From: Sulfurimonas indica
Lineage (GTDB): Bacteria > Campylobacterota > Campylobacteria > Campylobacterales > Sulfurimonadaceae
Direction: 5' to 3'
NCBI RefSeq assembly: GCF_009192995.1
Contig: NZ_SDID01000006.1
Span: 62,001 to 126,000, forward strand
DNA: 64,000 bases
In this document: piece by piece, positions 44,698 through 54,407 of the stretch
Numbering within the stretch: position 1 is the first letter of the stretch
Layout of the letters: each line of letters opens with the position of its first letter
The notes under the pieces: generated by a model
What the model saw: the letters and a program-made list of their open reading frames with translations, nothing else
What the model was told of the DNA's origin: nothing
Databases searched by the model: none
Program-made: the position numbers and the translations under genes

Positions 44698-45004
44698 TCT
44701 CATACGGACGTTTTATCTCAGCTATGACCTCATCGATGGACATATGACGAGATTTTCTTACAAACTCTCTACCGTCTAAAAAGATAAGTACCGTCGGAAT
44801 CGCGAAGACACTATAGTGTGCTGCGATATCCTGTTCCACGGAGACATCGACAGTGATAATCTCAAACTCTTTGAAATTCTTCTCTATCGCATCAAGCAGC
44901 TTTGGCTTGAGTGCATGACAGACATTACAAGTCGGTGCTGAGAAATAAAGCATCACTGCCATATTCTCTTTTATTGTTTTTTCTATATTTTCTATTGTAT
45001 TCAT
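44684..45004 (-). CDS. Thioredoxin-like protein
   Basis: A 106-residue thioredoxin fold with active site C26-N-V-C29 (SAPTCNVCHALKP) instead of CGPC, and the cis-proline in FAIPTVLIF. The CNVC pair suggests a specialised redox partner rather than the general thioredoxin. No signal peptide, so cytoplasmic. It is divergent from the AEC transporter gene, with a 26-bp gap. Confidence 0.88.
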   Translation of the reverse strand: MNTIENIEKTIKENMAVMLYFSAPTCNVCHALKPKLLDAIEKNFKEFEIITVDVSVEQDIAAHYSVFAIPTVLIFLDGREFVRKSRHMSIDEVIAEIKRPYEIMTS

Positions 45005-45030
45005 AAGTGAAATTATACTAGACTTTTAAC

Positions 45031-45939
45031 ATGGGTTCAATTATATTTTCAATTTTAAGTATTTATGTTTTTATCGTTATGGGCTACTTGTCCAAAAGAA
45101 CTTTTAAAGAACAAATCGATGATAAGACCATCACACTCTTAAATATCTACTTTTTACAGGTTTTTCTAACCTTTTGGGGATTACTGCTGCATCCGGTTGA
45201 CATTACACTGCTCTATGCGCCCTCACTCTATCTTGTCATAGTTGTTATTGCGCTGATTTTTTCAGCACTCTTTGCACACCATCTCTTTAGCCATAAAAAA
45301 GAGTACTCCATAGCCATGGTAGTAGCCATCATCGGCAATACCGGAAACTTAGGTATTCCTCTCAACATCGCCATCTTTGGAGAGGCTTCCATCCCCTACA
45401 CAACGGTTGTTAACCTTGTCAATGTCTTTGTTGTCTACACAATAGGTGTCTATTTCTACTCACGCGGAAGTTTTGATGTAAAAACATCTCTCAAAAACAT
45501 TATAAAGCTGCCTATTCTCTGGGCAGCAATACTCGCAATATTTTTAAGCGTGAATGGCTACAAACCAAATGAGTCCATTATGAAGATGCTTATGATGGGA
45601 GCCTATGCATCTATAACAATGCAGCTTTTTTTATTTGGTATCTACCTCTATGGTACAAAAATCAACAAGATAAACAAAACGCTCATCTCATGGGTACTGG
45701 GTTTTAAGTTTCTCCTGCTGCCGCTTATTGCTTTTGTGGTTCTTTATAACATTGAACTAGACTCCATGATAAAAGGCATCATTTTTATAGAGCTCATTAT
45801 GCCGCTAGCAGTTGCCAATGTCAATCTGGCATCCCTCTATGACTGCCGACCAAAAGTTGTAACAGCTCTTGTGCTGATCAGCTCCTTTCTTTTTCTTGGC
45901 ATTATCTTTGTAGGCATCAAAGCGCTTGACTATCTTTAA
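45031..45939 (+). CDS. AEC-family (auxin efflux carrier-like) transporter
   Basis: A 302-residue polytopic membrane protein with about nine or ten hydrophobic segments. The family pattern AIIGNTGNLGIPLNIAIFGE is at about 102-121 and FIELIMPLAVANVNLASLYD near 250-269. Bacterial members export malate, lactate or similar anions; the substrate here is unknown. It starts 26 bp from the divergent thioredoxin gene and precedes the SagB-like gene by 59 bp. Confidence 0.88.
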   Translation: MGSIIFSILSIYVFIVMGYLSKRTFKEQIDDKTITLLNIYFLQVFLTFWGLLLHPVDITLLYAPSLYLVIVVIALIFSALFAHHLFSHKKEYSIAMVVAIIGNTGNLGIPLNIAIFGEASIPYTTVVNLVNVFVVYTIGVYFYSRGSFDVKTSLKNIIKLPILWAAILAIFLSVNGYKPNESIMKMLMMGAYASITMQLFLFGIYLYGTKINKINKTLISWVLGFKFLLLPLIAFVVLYNIELDSMIKGIIFIELIMPLAVANVNLASLYDCRPKVVTALVLISSFLFLGIIFVGIKALDYL

Positions 45940-45998
45940 ATAATGTTACAAATATCTCTAGCGAAAAAATTTTCTCTTGCATTTAAGAAAATAAAAGT

Positions 45999-47558
45999 AT
46001 GAATAAAGATATAAACAGGGTTTTTCATTACCATGAAGTCACAAAACATTCACAGCAAAGATATGCACGCTCACTCGGTTATATGGACTGGAGTACGCAA
46101 CCAGATCCTTTCCGTGAGTATCAAGGGACACAAAAAACAGTACTTCCTCTTGCTATAGAGAATGCCACAATTCCCTACTCTTTACTTGATGCCGATAATC
46201 CTTCTGCTCCACTCTGTAAAGAAGCACTCTCACAACTACTGCAATTCTCTTTGGCAATAGCAGCTTGGAAAAGTTCTAACACAAGCCAGTGGGCAGTGCG
46301 GTGTAATGCTTCAAGTGGGAACCTACATCCAACAGAAGCCTATCTGATTCTGCCAGCACTTGCTGATATATCGCAGCACTCATCTGTCATACACTATGCT
46401 CCAAAAGAGCACACTTTAGAACTTTTGGCTAAGTTTGAGAGTGATATATGGCAACAATTTCCTAAAGGAACATTTTTTCTTGCCCTCTCTAGCATTGCAT
46501 GGAGAGAGGTCTGGAAATATGGCGAGCGAGCTTTTCGATATGTTAACCTTGATGCAGGGCATGCATGGCAGAGTGTTGTGCTCTCTGCAAAGATGTTAGG
46601 GTGGCATACAACGCGACTGGACTCGCTAGATGATGCAGTGATGGCGAAACTTTTAGGGCTGGACCAAAAAGAGCGCTTTTTCGAAACAGAACATCCCGAT
46701 ATGGTTTTGGCCATCTCTCCAACAGAGATATCTCCAAAGAGCGATATTTCAGAGCTCATCACTGCTCTGCCAGATAGATACGAAGGCATTGCCAATAAGT
46801 TAAGCCCTTCGATGCATGAATGGGAGATAATTCCACAAATCATCGAAGCAACCTCTACAAAAGAGATACCACAAAAAGAGCTCCAAAAGTTCTCCGTACA
46901 AAGAGAGCCTACAAAAGAGTCTAAAGAGGTTGTGCTAAAACGCAGAAGTGTTCACGTAATGAAGAGTGATATCTCAACAATCACGCAGAAGCAGTTTCAC
47001 ACCATACTTGCCAGTGTAAACGGCTCACTTGACGGTAAGAGAAATGCAGCACATCTCTGTATATTTGTTCATAGAGTAGATGGATATAAAAGCGGGCTTT
47101 ATATTTTACTCCGAGATGAAGCAGACAAAGAGAGCCTCCAATCAGAGATGCACAGTGACTTTTTATGGCAAACATGTGATTTAGAGAACCTCTACTTTTT
47201 AAAAGAGGATGACTACCACTTTGCATCAAAGGCCATCAGCTGCTCGCAAGATATAGCAAGTGACGGGAGTTTCTCTTTGGGAATGCTTTGTAGATTTTCA
47301 GAAGAGATAGTCAATTATGGACCACACAGATACAAAGAACTCTACTGGGAGTGTGGAGTGATTGGGCAACAGCTCTATCTTGAAGCAACCTCACAAGGAC
47401 TTAGCGGTACGGGTATCGGATGTTATCTTGATGATACGATGCATTCACTTTTGGGGCTCAAGAACAATAAGTTTCAGATTTTATATCACTTTACAGTTGG
47501 ACGTGGGTTTGTAGATAGTAGAATAATGACACTGCCTGCTTATGCAGACAGAATCTAG
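45999..47558 (+). CDS. SagB/ThcOx-type nitroreductase-family dehydrogenase, double-domain
   Basis: A 519-residue protein made of two nitroreductase-like halves: about 1-270, with WAVRCNASSGNLHPTEAYL, and about 290-519, with VLKRRSVHVMKSDISTITQ and GLSGTGIGCYLDD. SagB-type enzymes are FMN oxidases that turn azolines into azoles in peptide natural products. Stand-alone double-domain members exist in many bacteria without such clusters, and no azoline synthetase is nearby here. The function is therefore only a flavin-dependent oxidoreductase. Confidence 0.78.
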   Translation: MNKDINRVFHYHEVTKHSQQRYARSLGYMDWSTQPDPFREYQGTQKTVLPLAIENATIPYSLLDADNPSAPLCKEALSQLLQFSLAIAAWKSSNTSQWAVRCNASSGNLHPTEAYLILPALADISQHSSVIHYAPKEHTLELLAKFESDIWQQFPKGTFFLALSSIAWREVWKYGERAFRYVNLDAGHAWQSVVLSAKMLGWHTTRLDSLDDAVMAKLLGLDQKERFFETEHPDMVLAISPTEISPKSDISELITALPDRYEGIANKLSPSMHEWEIIPQIIEATSTKEIPQKELQKFSVQREPTKESKEVVLKRRSVHVMKSDISTITQKQFHTILASVNGSLDGKRNAAHLCIFVHRVDGYKSGLYILLRDEADKESLQSEMHSDFLWQTCDLENLYFLKEDDYHFASKAISCSQDIASDGSFSLGMLCRFSEEIVNYGPHRYKELYWECGVIGQQLYLEATSQGLSGTGIGCYLDDTMHSLLGLKNNKFQILYHFTVGRGFVDSRIMTLPAYADRI

Positions 47559-47567
47559 AGAGTTATT

Positions 47568-49490
47568 TTATATTTTTTGTGCTATTTTCTCAGCAGTAAA
47601 GCCAAATTTTTCAAAAAGTTGTGCCGCTGGAGCTGAAGCACCGAATGTATCCATCCCGATAACCTCATCAGCAAAACGGTACCACTCTAATCCACGAGCA
47701 GCTTCAATCGCTACTTTTTTCGTTTCAGCCTTAATGATAGAGTCGATGTAAGCCTTATCTTGCTCAATAAAGAGGTCATAACACGGTACAGAAACAACAT
47801 TTACTTTTTTGCCTTTTGCATTTAAAACTTCTTTTGTTTTGAGTGCAAGTTCCACTTCACTTCCTGAAGCCATAAGAGTGATTTCTGCATTATCATCAGC
47901 GCTTAGAAGATATCCGCCACGGCTTGCCTCACCTGTAACAGCATCAGGTAAAACAGCCAAACCTTGACGTGAACAGACAAAAGCAGATGGAGATTTTTCC
48001 ATTGTCAATGCTTTTTTCCAAGCCTCTACATTCTCACGTCCATCAGCCGGTCTCCATACATAGAAGTTAGGCAGTGCACGGAATTGTGAAAGATGCTCGA
48101 TAGGCTGGTGTGTTGGTCCATCTTCACCAACACCGATAGAGTCGTGCGTCCAGATAAAGAACTGCTGAATACCCGTAAGTGCTGCAATACGTGCTGCAGG
48201 TTTAAGGTAATCTGAGAAGACAAAGAATGTCGAAGTAAATGGCATTAATGGCCCATAAAGTGCCATTGCATTGGCGATGGAAGCCATCGCATGCTCACGG
48301 ATACCAAAGTAGATGTTTTTTCCTTTTGGAAATACACCCATATCATTTAAAAATGTTTTGTTCGATGGACTAAGGTCTGCTGAACCACCAATAAATGCAG
48401 GAATTGCTTTTGCAATAGCATTTAAAATCTTTCCATTTGTGTTTCTTGTCGCATCCGCTTTGTCAAATTCAGGCCACTGAATGCGTGAGAAGTCATGGTT
48501 AAGGAGTGCCTCTAAAGCTTCATTTTGCTCCATCAGCGGTGCAGTTTTAAGTGAGTGAATCCACTCACGCTCTGCCAAGTCCCCTGCTTCTATAGCACAA
48601 CGGAAACGCGCCATTACATCTTCAGGCACAAAGAATTTTTTCTCAGGGTCAAATCCAGCTCCTCGTTTTGCATCAGCGATAACATCTTCACCAAGCGGTG
48701 CTCCATGTGAGTGATGGCTTCCTTCTAGTGGACCTGCACCTTTTGCGATGATAGTATTTGCGATGATAATTACAGGACGGTCAGCTTTTTTTGCCTGCGT
48801 GATAGTCGCATCAATCTCGTCATAATCATGTCCATTACACTCTAAAACTTCCCAGCCTTGAGATTCAAATCTGCCTCTGATATCTTCTGAAATTGAAAGG
48901 TCAGTATTTCCCTCAATAGTTATGCGGTTTGAGTCATAGATAAGAATGAGGTTATCAAGCTTATTGTGCCCTGCGATAGAACATGCTTCATAACTGATGC
49001 CCTCTTCCAAGTCACCATCCCCACAAAGACAATAAACGTGATGGTCAATGAGTTTTGCAGTCTCGCTGTTTACCTGTGCGCCCATAAATTTTGAAGCCAT
49101 TGAAAAACCAACCGCATTTGCCACACCCTGACCAAGTGGTCCAGTTGTGATCTCAACACCTGCAGTATGTCCAAATTCCGGGTGTCCCGGTGTCAGTGAA
49201 TCGAGCTGTCTGAAGTTTTTAAGATCTTCAATCTCTAAACCGTATCCCCAAAGATAGTAGAGTGAGTAGATAAGACCTGTTGCATGTCCACCTGAAAATA
49301 CAAGTCTGTCACGATTTAACCATGATGGGTTTTTAGGATTGTGCTTTAAATGCTCACTTAAAACCACTGCAATATCTGCAAGTCCCATAGGTGCACCCGG
49401 GTGACCTGAATTTGCCTTTTGAACCATGTCCGCTGCTAAAAATCTTATACTGTTTGCCATCTTTTGACGCATTGCATTATCACTCATCAT
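47568..49490 (-). CDS. tkt: Transketolase
   Basis: A 640-residue thiamine diphosphate enzyme of the pentose phosphate and reverse pentose routes. The ThDP motif is GDGDLEEGISYEACSIAGHNKL with the closing NN-type ILIYDSNRITIEG. Further blocks are NSGHPGAPMGLADIA, HAMASIANAMALYG and HDSIGVGEDGPTHQPIEHL. The start is MMSDNAMRQ; either of the two Met is possible. It is 6 bp from ispA and is the last gene of the 2Fe-2S protein/panD/ybaB/PDZ/ispA/tkt series. Confidence 0.95.
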   Translation of the reverse strand: MMSDNAMRQKMANSIRFLAADMVQKANSGHPGAPMGLADIAVVLSEHLKHNPKNPSWLNRDRLVFSGGHATGLIYSLYYLWGYGLEIEDLKNFRQLDSLTPGHPEFGHTAGVEITTGPLGQGVANAVGFSMASKFMGAQVNSETAKLIDHHVYCLCGDGDLEEGISYEACSIAGHNKLDNLILIYDSNRITIEGNTDLSISEDIRGRFESQGWEVLECNGHDYDEIDATITQAKKADRPVIIIANTIIAKGAGPLEGSHHSHGAPLGEDVIADAKRGAGFDPEKKFFVPEDVMARFRCAIEAGDLAEREWIHSLKTAPLMEQNEALEALLNHDFSRIQWPEFDKADATRNTNGKILNAIAKAIPAFIGGSADLSPSNKTFLNDMGVFPKGKNIYFGIREHAMASIANAMALYGPLMPFTSTFFVFSDYLKPAARIAALTGIQQFFIWTHDSIGVGEDGPTHQPIEHLSQFRALPNFYVWRPADGRENVEAWKKALTMEKSPSAFVCSRQGLAVLPDAVTGEASRGGYLLSADDNAEITLMASGSEVELALKTKEVLNAKGKKVNVVSVPCYDLFIEQDKAYIDSIIKAETKKVAIEAARGLEWYRFADEVIGMDTFGASAPAAQLFEKFGFTAEKIAQKI

Positions 49491-49496
49491 CTATCC

Positions 49497-50345
49497 TTAG
49501 TTTTTATGTCTATTAATGTACTTTGTAAGTATTGGTGAGAGCTCACGCTGTAGGCTCTCATCAAAACTCTGCATACTTTTTGTTAATTCATCTGCTAAAA
49601 GATTCGCCTCACGCAGAGCCTCATCTAAACCTAAAATCGTTACAAAAGAGTTCTTCTCTTCATCATTGTTTGTCAGTTTGCCTGCCTCTTCAGAGCTTTG
49701 TGTTACATCGAGTATGTCATCTTGAATCTGAAAAAGCAGACCAAGTTTTATACCAAAATCATAAAGCTCATCTGCTTCATTCTCACGCTCAACAATGAGT
49801 GCACCCATCTTCAATGCCGCAGCTATAAGCTTGGCAGTTTTGTTTGTATGGAGTGTTTTTATATCTTCAAGAGCCAAAGGCTTGTTCTCAAAATAACAGT
49901 CTATTGCCTGACCTAGTACCATACCGTTAAGACCACCGTTTTGTGCGAGCTCACGGATGAGATTTACTTTTATCTCATCTGAAAAAGGAGCATTGCTCAG
50001 CAGTTCAAAAGAGTAGGTATTAAGCGCATCACCAACGAGTATTGCCGTTACCTCATCATAAGTGACATGGAGTGTTGGATGTCCACGGCGCAGAGGTGAA
50101 TCATCCATTGCCGGCAGATCATCATGGATAAGGGAGTAAGTATGCAACAGTTCTATTGCATATGCCGCATGATAGGCAGACTCAATCATCAGAGGATTAT
50201 AGGCTTTGACAACGCCTAAAAGCAGTGCAGGACGAAAACGCTTTCCGCCAGCTTCGAGCATATTGTGCAGGGCACTCTCATAGGTCGGGTGAATACTCTT
50301 TGACTGTGGTAAATTATCTAATAAAAATTGCTCGAAGTTTTGCAT
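49497..50345 (-). CDS. ispA: Geranylgeranyl/farnesyl diphosphate synthase (polyprenyl synthetase)
   Basis: A 282-residue trans-prenyltransferase with first Asp-rich motif DDLPAMDD at 75-82 and second motif QIQDDILD near 208. The pattern around the first motif (SLIHDDLPAMDDSPLRRGHPT) is IspA-like, making C15 or C20 chains. It sits in the same operon as tkt, immediately upstream of it. Confidence 0.9.
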   Translation of the reverse strand: MQNFEQFLLDNLPQSKSIHPTYESALHNMLEAGGKRFRPALLLGVVKAYNPLMIESAYHAAYAIELLHTYSLIHDDLPAMDDSPLRRGHPTLHVTYDEVTAILVGDALNTYSFELLSNAPFSDEIKVNLIRELAQNGGLNGMVLGQAIDCYFENKPLALEDIKTLHTNKTAKLIAAALKMGALIVERENEADELYDFGIKLGLLFQIQDDILDVTQSSEEAGKLTNNDEEKNSFVTILGLDEALREANLLADELTKSMQSFDESLQRELSPILTKYINRHKN

Positions 50346-50364
50346 GTGAAATTGTACTTTTTTT

Positions 50365-51348
50365 CTACTTAATATTTACAAAAAACTGGAAGCCGTTACG
50401 CTCAAAAAGTAAAGAAGAGTAGTCTTTGGCTTTTTGAAGATACTCACGCAACTCTTTTTGGCTTTTTATCTTCACACCGTTGATTTGAATGAGTCTGTCA
50501 CCTTTTTTGATGCCATAGCCTTTGAACTTTTTCTCTATGCTTATCAGTCGGAGTGCTCTGTCAAAATAAAGCCCCCGTGATTCTAAAAATGTATCACTGA
50601 GTTCACCGCCACCATAGCGTTTTTTTGTTGTGACTATATAGGTAAGATATTGATTACCTCTTTTTACTTTTACTTTGTGTTTCACACCTCTTTTACTAAA
50701 AAGAATCATACGCATCAGTGTTGAGGCTGCTTTTACTTTTCTTCCATCAAAAACTACTATGCAGTCACCCACTTGAAAAGGATTGTGTTCAAAAAACGGA
50801 TCACTTGCAGTGACAATAACAGAGCCTTTCTCGTTTTTCACACGAATACCAATATCACCATATTCACTCTTTTTTGCATCTATAAAATGTTTAAGATACT
50901 CTTTTTGGATGATGTCACGAGAAGTTACTACACCTTCGAGTGAACAGCAAGAACTCGTAAGCAGTGATGGAATCAGCAGTGGTTCACTGTAACGTGCCAA
51001 AGTGTTCAGTCCTATCTGATTTTCAATAAATTTTCCCTCACGTGAGCTTTTGTCTGTCACCATTGCAGTGCCTAGTTGCAAGCGCATATTGATATCAAAA
51101 GGGTATGCAAAAGGTTTTGGGTCCTCTATGAGATAAAGTGAGAGAAAAGGGTCATATTTTAAAATTTTTGCATCTGGTTTACTATGTGTATAAAGCAGTC
51201 TTGTACTTTTTTTAAGAGGGATTTGTAAAGTATTGTTTTGTATTGCGTGAGAATCTTTTACTTTTGCCACACAGGCAGCATAACCGCCTTTACAGGCGTA
51301 TAGATTTATAAAAAGAAGAGAAGCAAGAACAAAGAGGCGAAAAAACAC
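50365..51348 (-). CDS. Exported PDZ-domain protein
   Basis: A 327-residue protein with an N-terminal signal peptide (MFFRLFVLASLLFINLYA, followed by Cys in YACKGG, possibly a lipoprotein), a region of unknown fold (about 25-140) and two PDZ-like units: about 145-235 (IGIRVKNEKG...FQVGDCIVVFDGRKV) and about 260-327 (GYGIKKGDRLIQINGVKIKS). Start is the GTG at 51348, abutting the ybaB stop. There is no protease triad, so a scaffold or chaperone role is more likely than proteolysis. The equivalent place in Helicobacter also has such a protein next to ybaB and panD. Confidence 0.78.
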   Translation of the reverse strand: MFFRLFVLASLLFINLYACKGGYAACVAKVKDSHAIQNNTLQIPLKKSTRLLYTHSKPDAKILKYDPFLSLYLIEDPKPFAYPFDINMRLQLGTAMVTDKSSREGKFIENQIGLNTLARYSEPLLIPSLLTSSCCSLEGVVTSRDIIQKEYLKHFIDAKKSEYGDIGIRVKNEKGSVIVTASDPFFEHNPFQVGDCIVVFDGRKVKAASTLMRMILFSKRGVKHKVKVKRGNQYLTYIVTTKKRYGGGELSDTFLESRGLYFDRALRLISIEKKFKGYGIKKGDRLIQINGVKIKSQKELREYLQKAKDYSSLLFERNGFQFFVNIK

Positions 51349-51660
51349 CTACTTTGCTCCACCAAACGAGCCCATACCACCTAGCATGCCAAGAGCACTT
51401 TGCTGTTGGTTTTGTTGAACCATCTTGTTTGCATCATTAATCGCACCGATAAGCAGAATCTGTAGAGACTCTTTATCACTTAAAAGTTCATCATCGATGT
51501 TTAAATCAATGACTTCACCGTTACCGTTAAGTGTAAGCTCTATCATACCACCGCCACTCTTAACAGAAAAAGTTTTGCTTGCAAGTTCATCTTTGAGCTT
51601 TTGGGCATTTTCTTCAAAGCCTTGCAGCATTTTACTTAAATCACCCATATCCCCAAACAT
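51349..51660 (-). CDS. YbaB/EbfC nucleoid-associated protein
   Basis: A 103-residue small DNA-binding protein of the YbaB family, dimeric with a tweezer shape. It starts [22 protein letters not shown], with the family block SGGGMIELTLNGNGEVIDLNIDDELL at about 35-60. Met and Gln-rich at the C-terminus. It overlaps panD by one base and abuts the PDZ protein gene. Confidence 0.9.
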   Translation of the reverse strand: MFGDMGDLSKMLQGFEENAQKLKDELASKTFSVKSGGGMIELTLNGNGEVIDLNIDDELLSDKESLQILLIGAINDANKMVQQNQQQSALGMLGGMGSFGGAK

Positions 51661-52025
51661 TAGATACTCTCTAGAACTTCGTCAATGTTGTTCTCATCAT
51701 TAAGTAAAACAACAGTCGGCTTGTATGTTTCAAGCTCTTTCTCATCATATGTAGCATAGGCAACAATGATGACTTTGTCACCTTTGTGAACTTTACGCGC
51801 AGCTGCTCCGTTAAGACAGATATCACGCTTTCCACGCTCACCAAGGATAATGTAAGTAGAAAATCTTTCACCATTGTTGATGTTAAGTATCTCTACTTTT
51901 TGTCCAACTCGCATCTTGGAAGCCTCTAAAAGCTCCTCATCTATCGTAATAGAGCCAACATAGTTCAAGTTGGCATCTGTCACAGTAGCTCGATGGATTT
52001 TGCTGTACAACATCTCTATTGTCAT
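51660..52025 (-). CDS. panD: Aspartate 1-decarboxylase proenzyme
   Basis: A 121-residue pyruvoyl enzyme making beta-alanine for pantothenate. Self-cleavage occurs before the serine of [15 protein letters not shown] (G-S bond). It starts [14 protein letters not shown], nearly the same as H. pylori PanD, and has the [13 protein letters not shown] and [20 protein letters not shown] blocks. The overlap with ybaB by 1 bp means coupled translation. Confidence 0.95.
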   Translation of the reverse strand: MTIEMLYSKIHRATVTDANLNYVGSITIDEELLEASKMRVGQKVEILNINNGERFSTYIILGERGKRDICLNGAAARKVHKGDKVIIVAYATYDEKELETYKPTVVLLNDENNIDEVLESI

Positions 52026-52033
52026 TATTTTTC

Positions 52034-52408
52034 CTACATTCCCATCTGTTTTTTCATATCAGCCGGGCTAATTGGCTCATCCCACATCTCAGAGTCAATT
52101 ACAAACTCTTCAACAACGTTTCCGCCTAGGATATGCTCTTGTACTATTTTATCAATTTTTTCTTTAGTTAATCCTGCATACATTGTATGACCTGGCTCAA
52201 CAAGCATAACTGGTCCCATTTGACAACGGTTCATACATGAAGTACGAATCGGTTGAACTGTACCCATGATTCCCTCTTGCATCAATTTTTGTGCAAGATA
52301 TTGAAAAAGGTCTTGAGTTTGTGGTGTAACACATGATGGTTTTGGCATACCTGGAGGAGCTGACTGCTCACATTTGAAAATATAAAATGCCGGTTGTGGA
52401 ATTCCCAT
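52034..52408 (-). CDS. Thioredoxin-like [2Fe-2S] ferredoxin
   Basis: A 124-residue protein with four cysteines spaced C13-x12-C26 and C58-x3-C62, the pattern of the thioredoxin-fold 2Fe-2S family (like NuoE and Azotobacter Shethna-type proteins). The C-terminal region [20 protein letters not shown] is family-typical. Probably a soluble electron carrier. It is 8 bp upstream of panD. Confidence 0.86.
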   Translation of the reverse strand: MGIPQPAFYIFKCEQSAPPGMPKPSCVTPQTQDLFQYLAQKLMQEGIMGTVQPIRTSCMNRCQMGPVMLVEPGHTMYAGLTKEKIDKIVQEHILGGNVVEEFVIDSEMWDEPISPADMKKQMGM

Positions 52409-52495
52409 AGAAATTATCCTTAAAATTTTTGTGCAATTATATCAAAAATATCAGCCTATTTTCTAACATCACTAAATAAGTTCATATTTTTAAGA

Positions 52496-52501
52496 TATAA
52501 T
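52496..52501 (+). promoter_or_regulatory. Candidate -10 of the outer-membrane protein gene
   Basis: A TATAAT hexamer within GATATAATTTTG. Its position means a start codon at 52503 cannot be used, and supports the TTG at 52527. Confidence 0.45.
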
Positions 52502-52526
52502 TTTGAAAAAATTTGGGACAACTATT

Positions 52527-53075
52527 TTGAAAAAAATTATACTGCTTTTACTGCTTATCACTTCACTGCTCAATGCCGAGTCAAAAATCTATTTTGGTGC
52601 CGGTTATGCATACAATAGTGAAACAATCACTTATGGTGAAGATGACTGGACGATTGACAATAATGCTGCACAGATTAAAGTAGGATATGGAGACAGAAAA
52701 GCCTATGCAGTTGAACTATCATTTGATTATGTAGACAATAATTCTCGTATCTTCGACTCCAACGATGGGAAAAAATATGGTTTTAATGTAGAGCTTTTAA
52801 AAGCATGGGACTTTGGTATCTATGTCAACCCTTACCTTAAAGCAGGATTTGGAGGAGGGTATCTTGAGACTCCTGCAGATCTACATAACGGTTCACTTAC
52901 CTATGGTTCATTTAATTTAGGAGCTGGCTTTTTCATCCCAATCAGCGAGCATTTTGATCTAGAACTTGCATATGAGTATAAAAATATCTCCTATCAAAAG
53001 CTTGATCTTAACTCTACACTCACACCTTCATCACACTTAAATATTGGTTATGTCGGTATAAACTTTAGATTTTAA
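52527..53075 (+). CDS. Small outer-membrane beta-barrel protein
   Basis: 182 residues. A signal peptide (MKKIILLLLLITSLLNA) precedes alternating hydrophobic strands (KIYFGAGYAYNS, AVELSFDYVD, LNIGYVGINFRF), ending in a C-terminal Phe typical of the BAM signal. Likely an eight-stranded OmpA/OmpW-like or autotransporter-type barrel of unknown function. The start is a TTG at 52527 with GGGA upstream; an earlier TTG at 52503 overlaps the -10 element. Confidence 0.78.
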   Translation: MKKIILLLLLITSLLNAESKIYFGAGYAYNSETITYGEDDWTIDNNAAQIKVGYGDRKAYAVELSFDYVDNNSRIFDSNDGKKYGFNVELLKAWDFGIYVNPYLKAGFGGGYLETPADLHNGSLTYGSFNLGAGFFIPISEHFDLELAYEYKNISYQKLDLNSTLTPSSHLNIGYVGINFRF

Positions 53076-53096
53076 TAATATTGACTTTTTGTATAC

Positions 53097-54407
53097 TTAA
53101 ATATTGAGAAGTTCTCTTACAACTTCCCTATCGTCAAAAGGTAATTTCTCATCATAAATAATTTGATAGTTCTCATCCCCTTTTCCAAGAATGACGACAA
53201 CCTCATCGCCCTCTTGTTCATCAAGTGCCATCTCAATGGCCTTTTTACGATTGAGTTCTACAACAACATTGCTTCTGTCTTCGATACCCTCTAGTATATC
53301 TTCTACGATTACATCAGGGTCTTCATGACGAGGATTATCACTCGTAATATAGACTTTTTTTGCCAATGTTGCAGCTACTCGGCCCATAAGTGGACGTTTT
53401 AATCTGTCTCTATCTCCACCTGCACCAAATACAACTAGCAACTCTTTTTCTTTGAGCGCATTGAGAACCTGTTGCATACCATCTGGAGTATGTGCAAAGT
53501 CAACAATAACATTCGGTGCAGCACAGACTTGTTCCATTCTTCCACTTACACCGGCGAAGTTATCCACAACGTCCGCAACCTCTTCTAAACTTTTGTCCGT
53601 TATAAGGTGTGTTGCAGCTATGGCTGCCATCAAGTTGTAGAGATTAAAAAAACCATGCAGTGATGCCGTAAAAGGAACAATCTCTTGAAAATGTTGGATG
53701 ATTCCACTGCTGCCGTCATTGAGTGAATATGCCATCAGTCTATAAGTAGCCGGATTTTCTATGCCATATGTATACGCATTTTTAATATTAAACGAGGCCT
53801 TCTCTTCATCTTTATTGATAAGTTTTTTGCTCTCATCTTGGAAAAAGGAGTTCTTGACAGAGATATATTCACCAAGTGTTTTATGATAATCAAGGTGGTC
53901 CTGTGTGATGTTTGTAAGGATTTTCAGCTCAAAATCAAGCCCTTCGATTCTCTTTTGAACGATTGCATGAGAGCTTACTTCCATAATAAAATACTCACAT
54001 CCCGCTTCTACTGCCTGATAGATGTGTCTGTAAGTATTTAAAACCGAAGGCGTTGTAAGACTTTTGCCTTCAACAACTTCATCGTTCATAAAGAGACCAC
54101 GAGTCCCTTGAAGAGCTGCTTTGTAGCCAAGGTCTAATAAAAAAGAGTATATCGCACTTGCTGTTGTTGTTTTTCCGTTGGTACCGGTAATACCGATGAT
54201 TTTAATCTTATCGACTCCAAAGAGCTCTGCAATATCTGCTATTTTAATAATGGAATGTGCATTATGTGCTTTTGCATCATCTAAATATTTTTCATTTTGT
54301 GTTGTCAGAACAAAAGCTGTCTCGCTGTCACACTCCTGTGAATTCTCTGTTACATATTTATAAGCTTGATTTGGAAGTTCAATTTTCAATAGTTTTACCT
54401 TGAGCAA
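53097..54407 (-). CDS. murE: UDP-N-acetylmuramoyl-L-alanyl-D-glutamate--2,6-diaminopimelate ligase
   Basis: Adds meso-diaminopimelate to the peptidoglycan stem peptide. 436 residues, on the short side for MurE because the N-terminal domain is small. ATP-binding GTNGKTTTA near 76-84, and the DNPRHEDP block (DNPR indicates DAP specificity). Its start overlaps the 3' end of the tetratrico-like gene by 29 bp. The start choice is not certain, but the family N-terminus begins close to it. Confidence 0.93.
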   Translation of the reverse strand: MLKVKLLKIELPNQAYKYVTENSQECDSETAFVLTTQNEKYLDDAKAHNAHSIIKIADIAELFGVDKIKIIGITGTNGKTTTASAIYSFLLDLGYKAALQGTRGLFMNDEVVEGKSLTTPSVLNTYRHIYQAVEAGCEYFIMEVSSHAIVQKRIEGLDFELKILTNITQDHLDYHKTLGEYISVKNSFFQDESKKLINKDEEKASFNIKNAYTYGIENPATYRLMAYSLNDGSSGIIQHFQEIVPFTASLHGFFNLYNLMAAIAATHLITDKSLEEVADVVDNFAGVSGRMEQVCAAPNVIVDFAHTPDGMQQVLNALKEKELLVVFGAGGDRDRLKRPLMGRVAATLAKKVYITSDNPRHEDPDVIVEDILEGIEDRSNVVVELNRKKAIEMALDEQEGDEVVVILGKGDENYQIIYDEKLPFDDREVVRELLNI

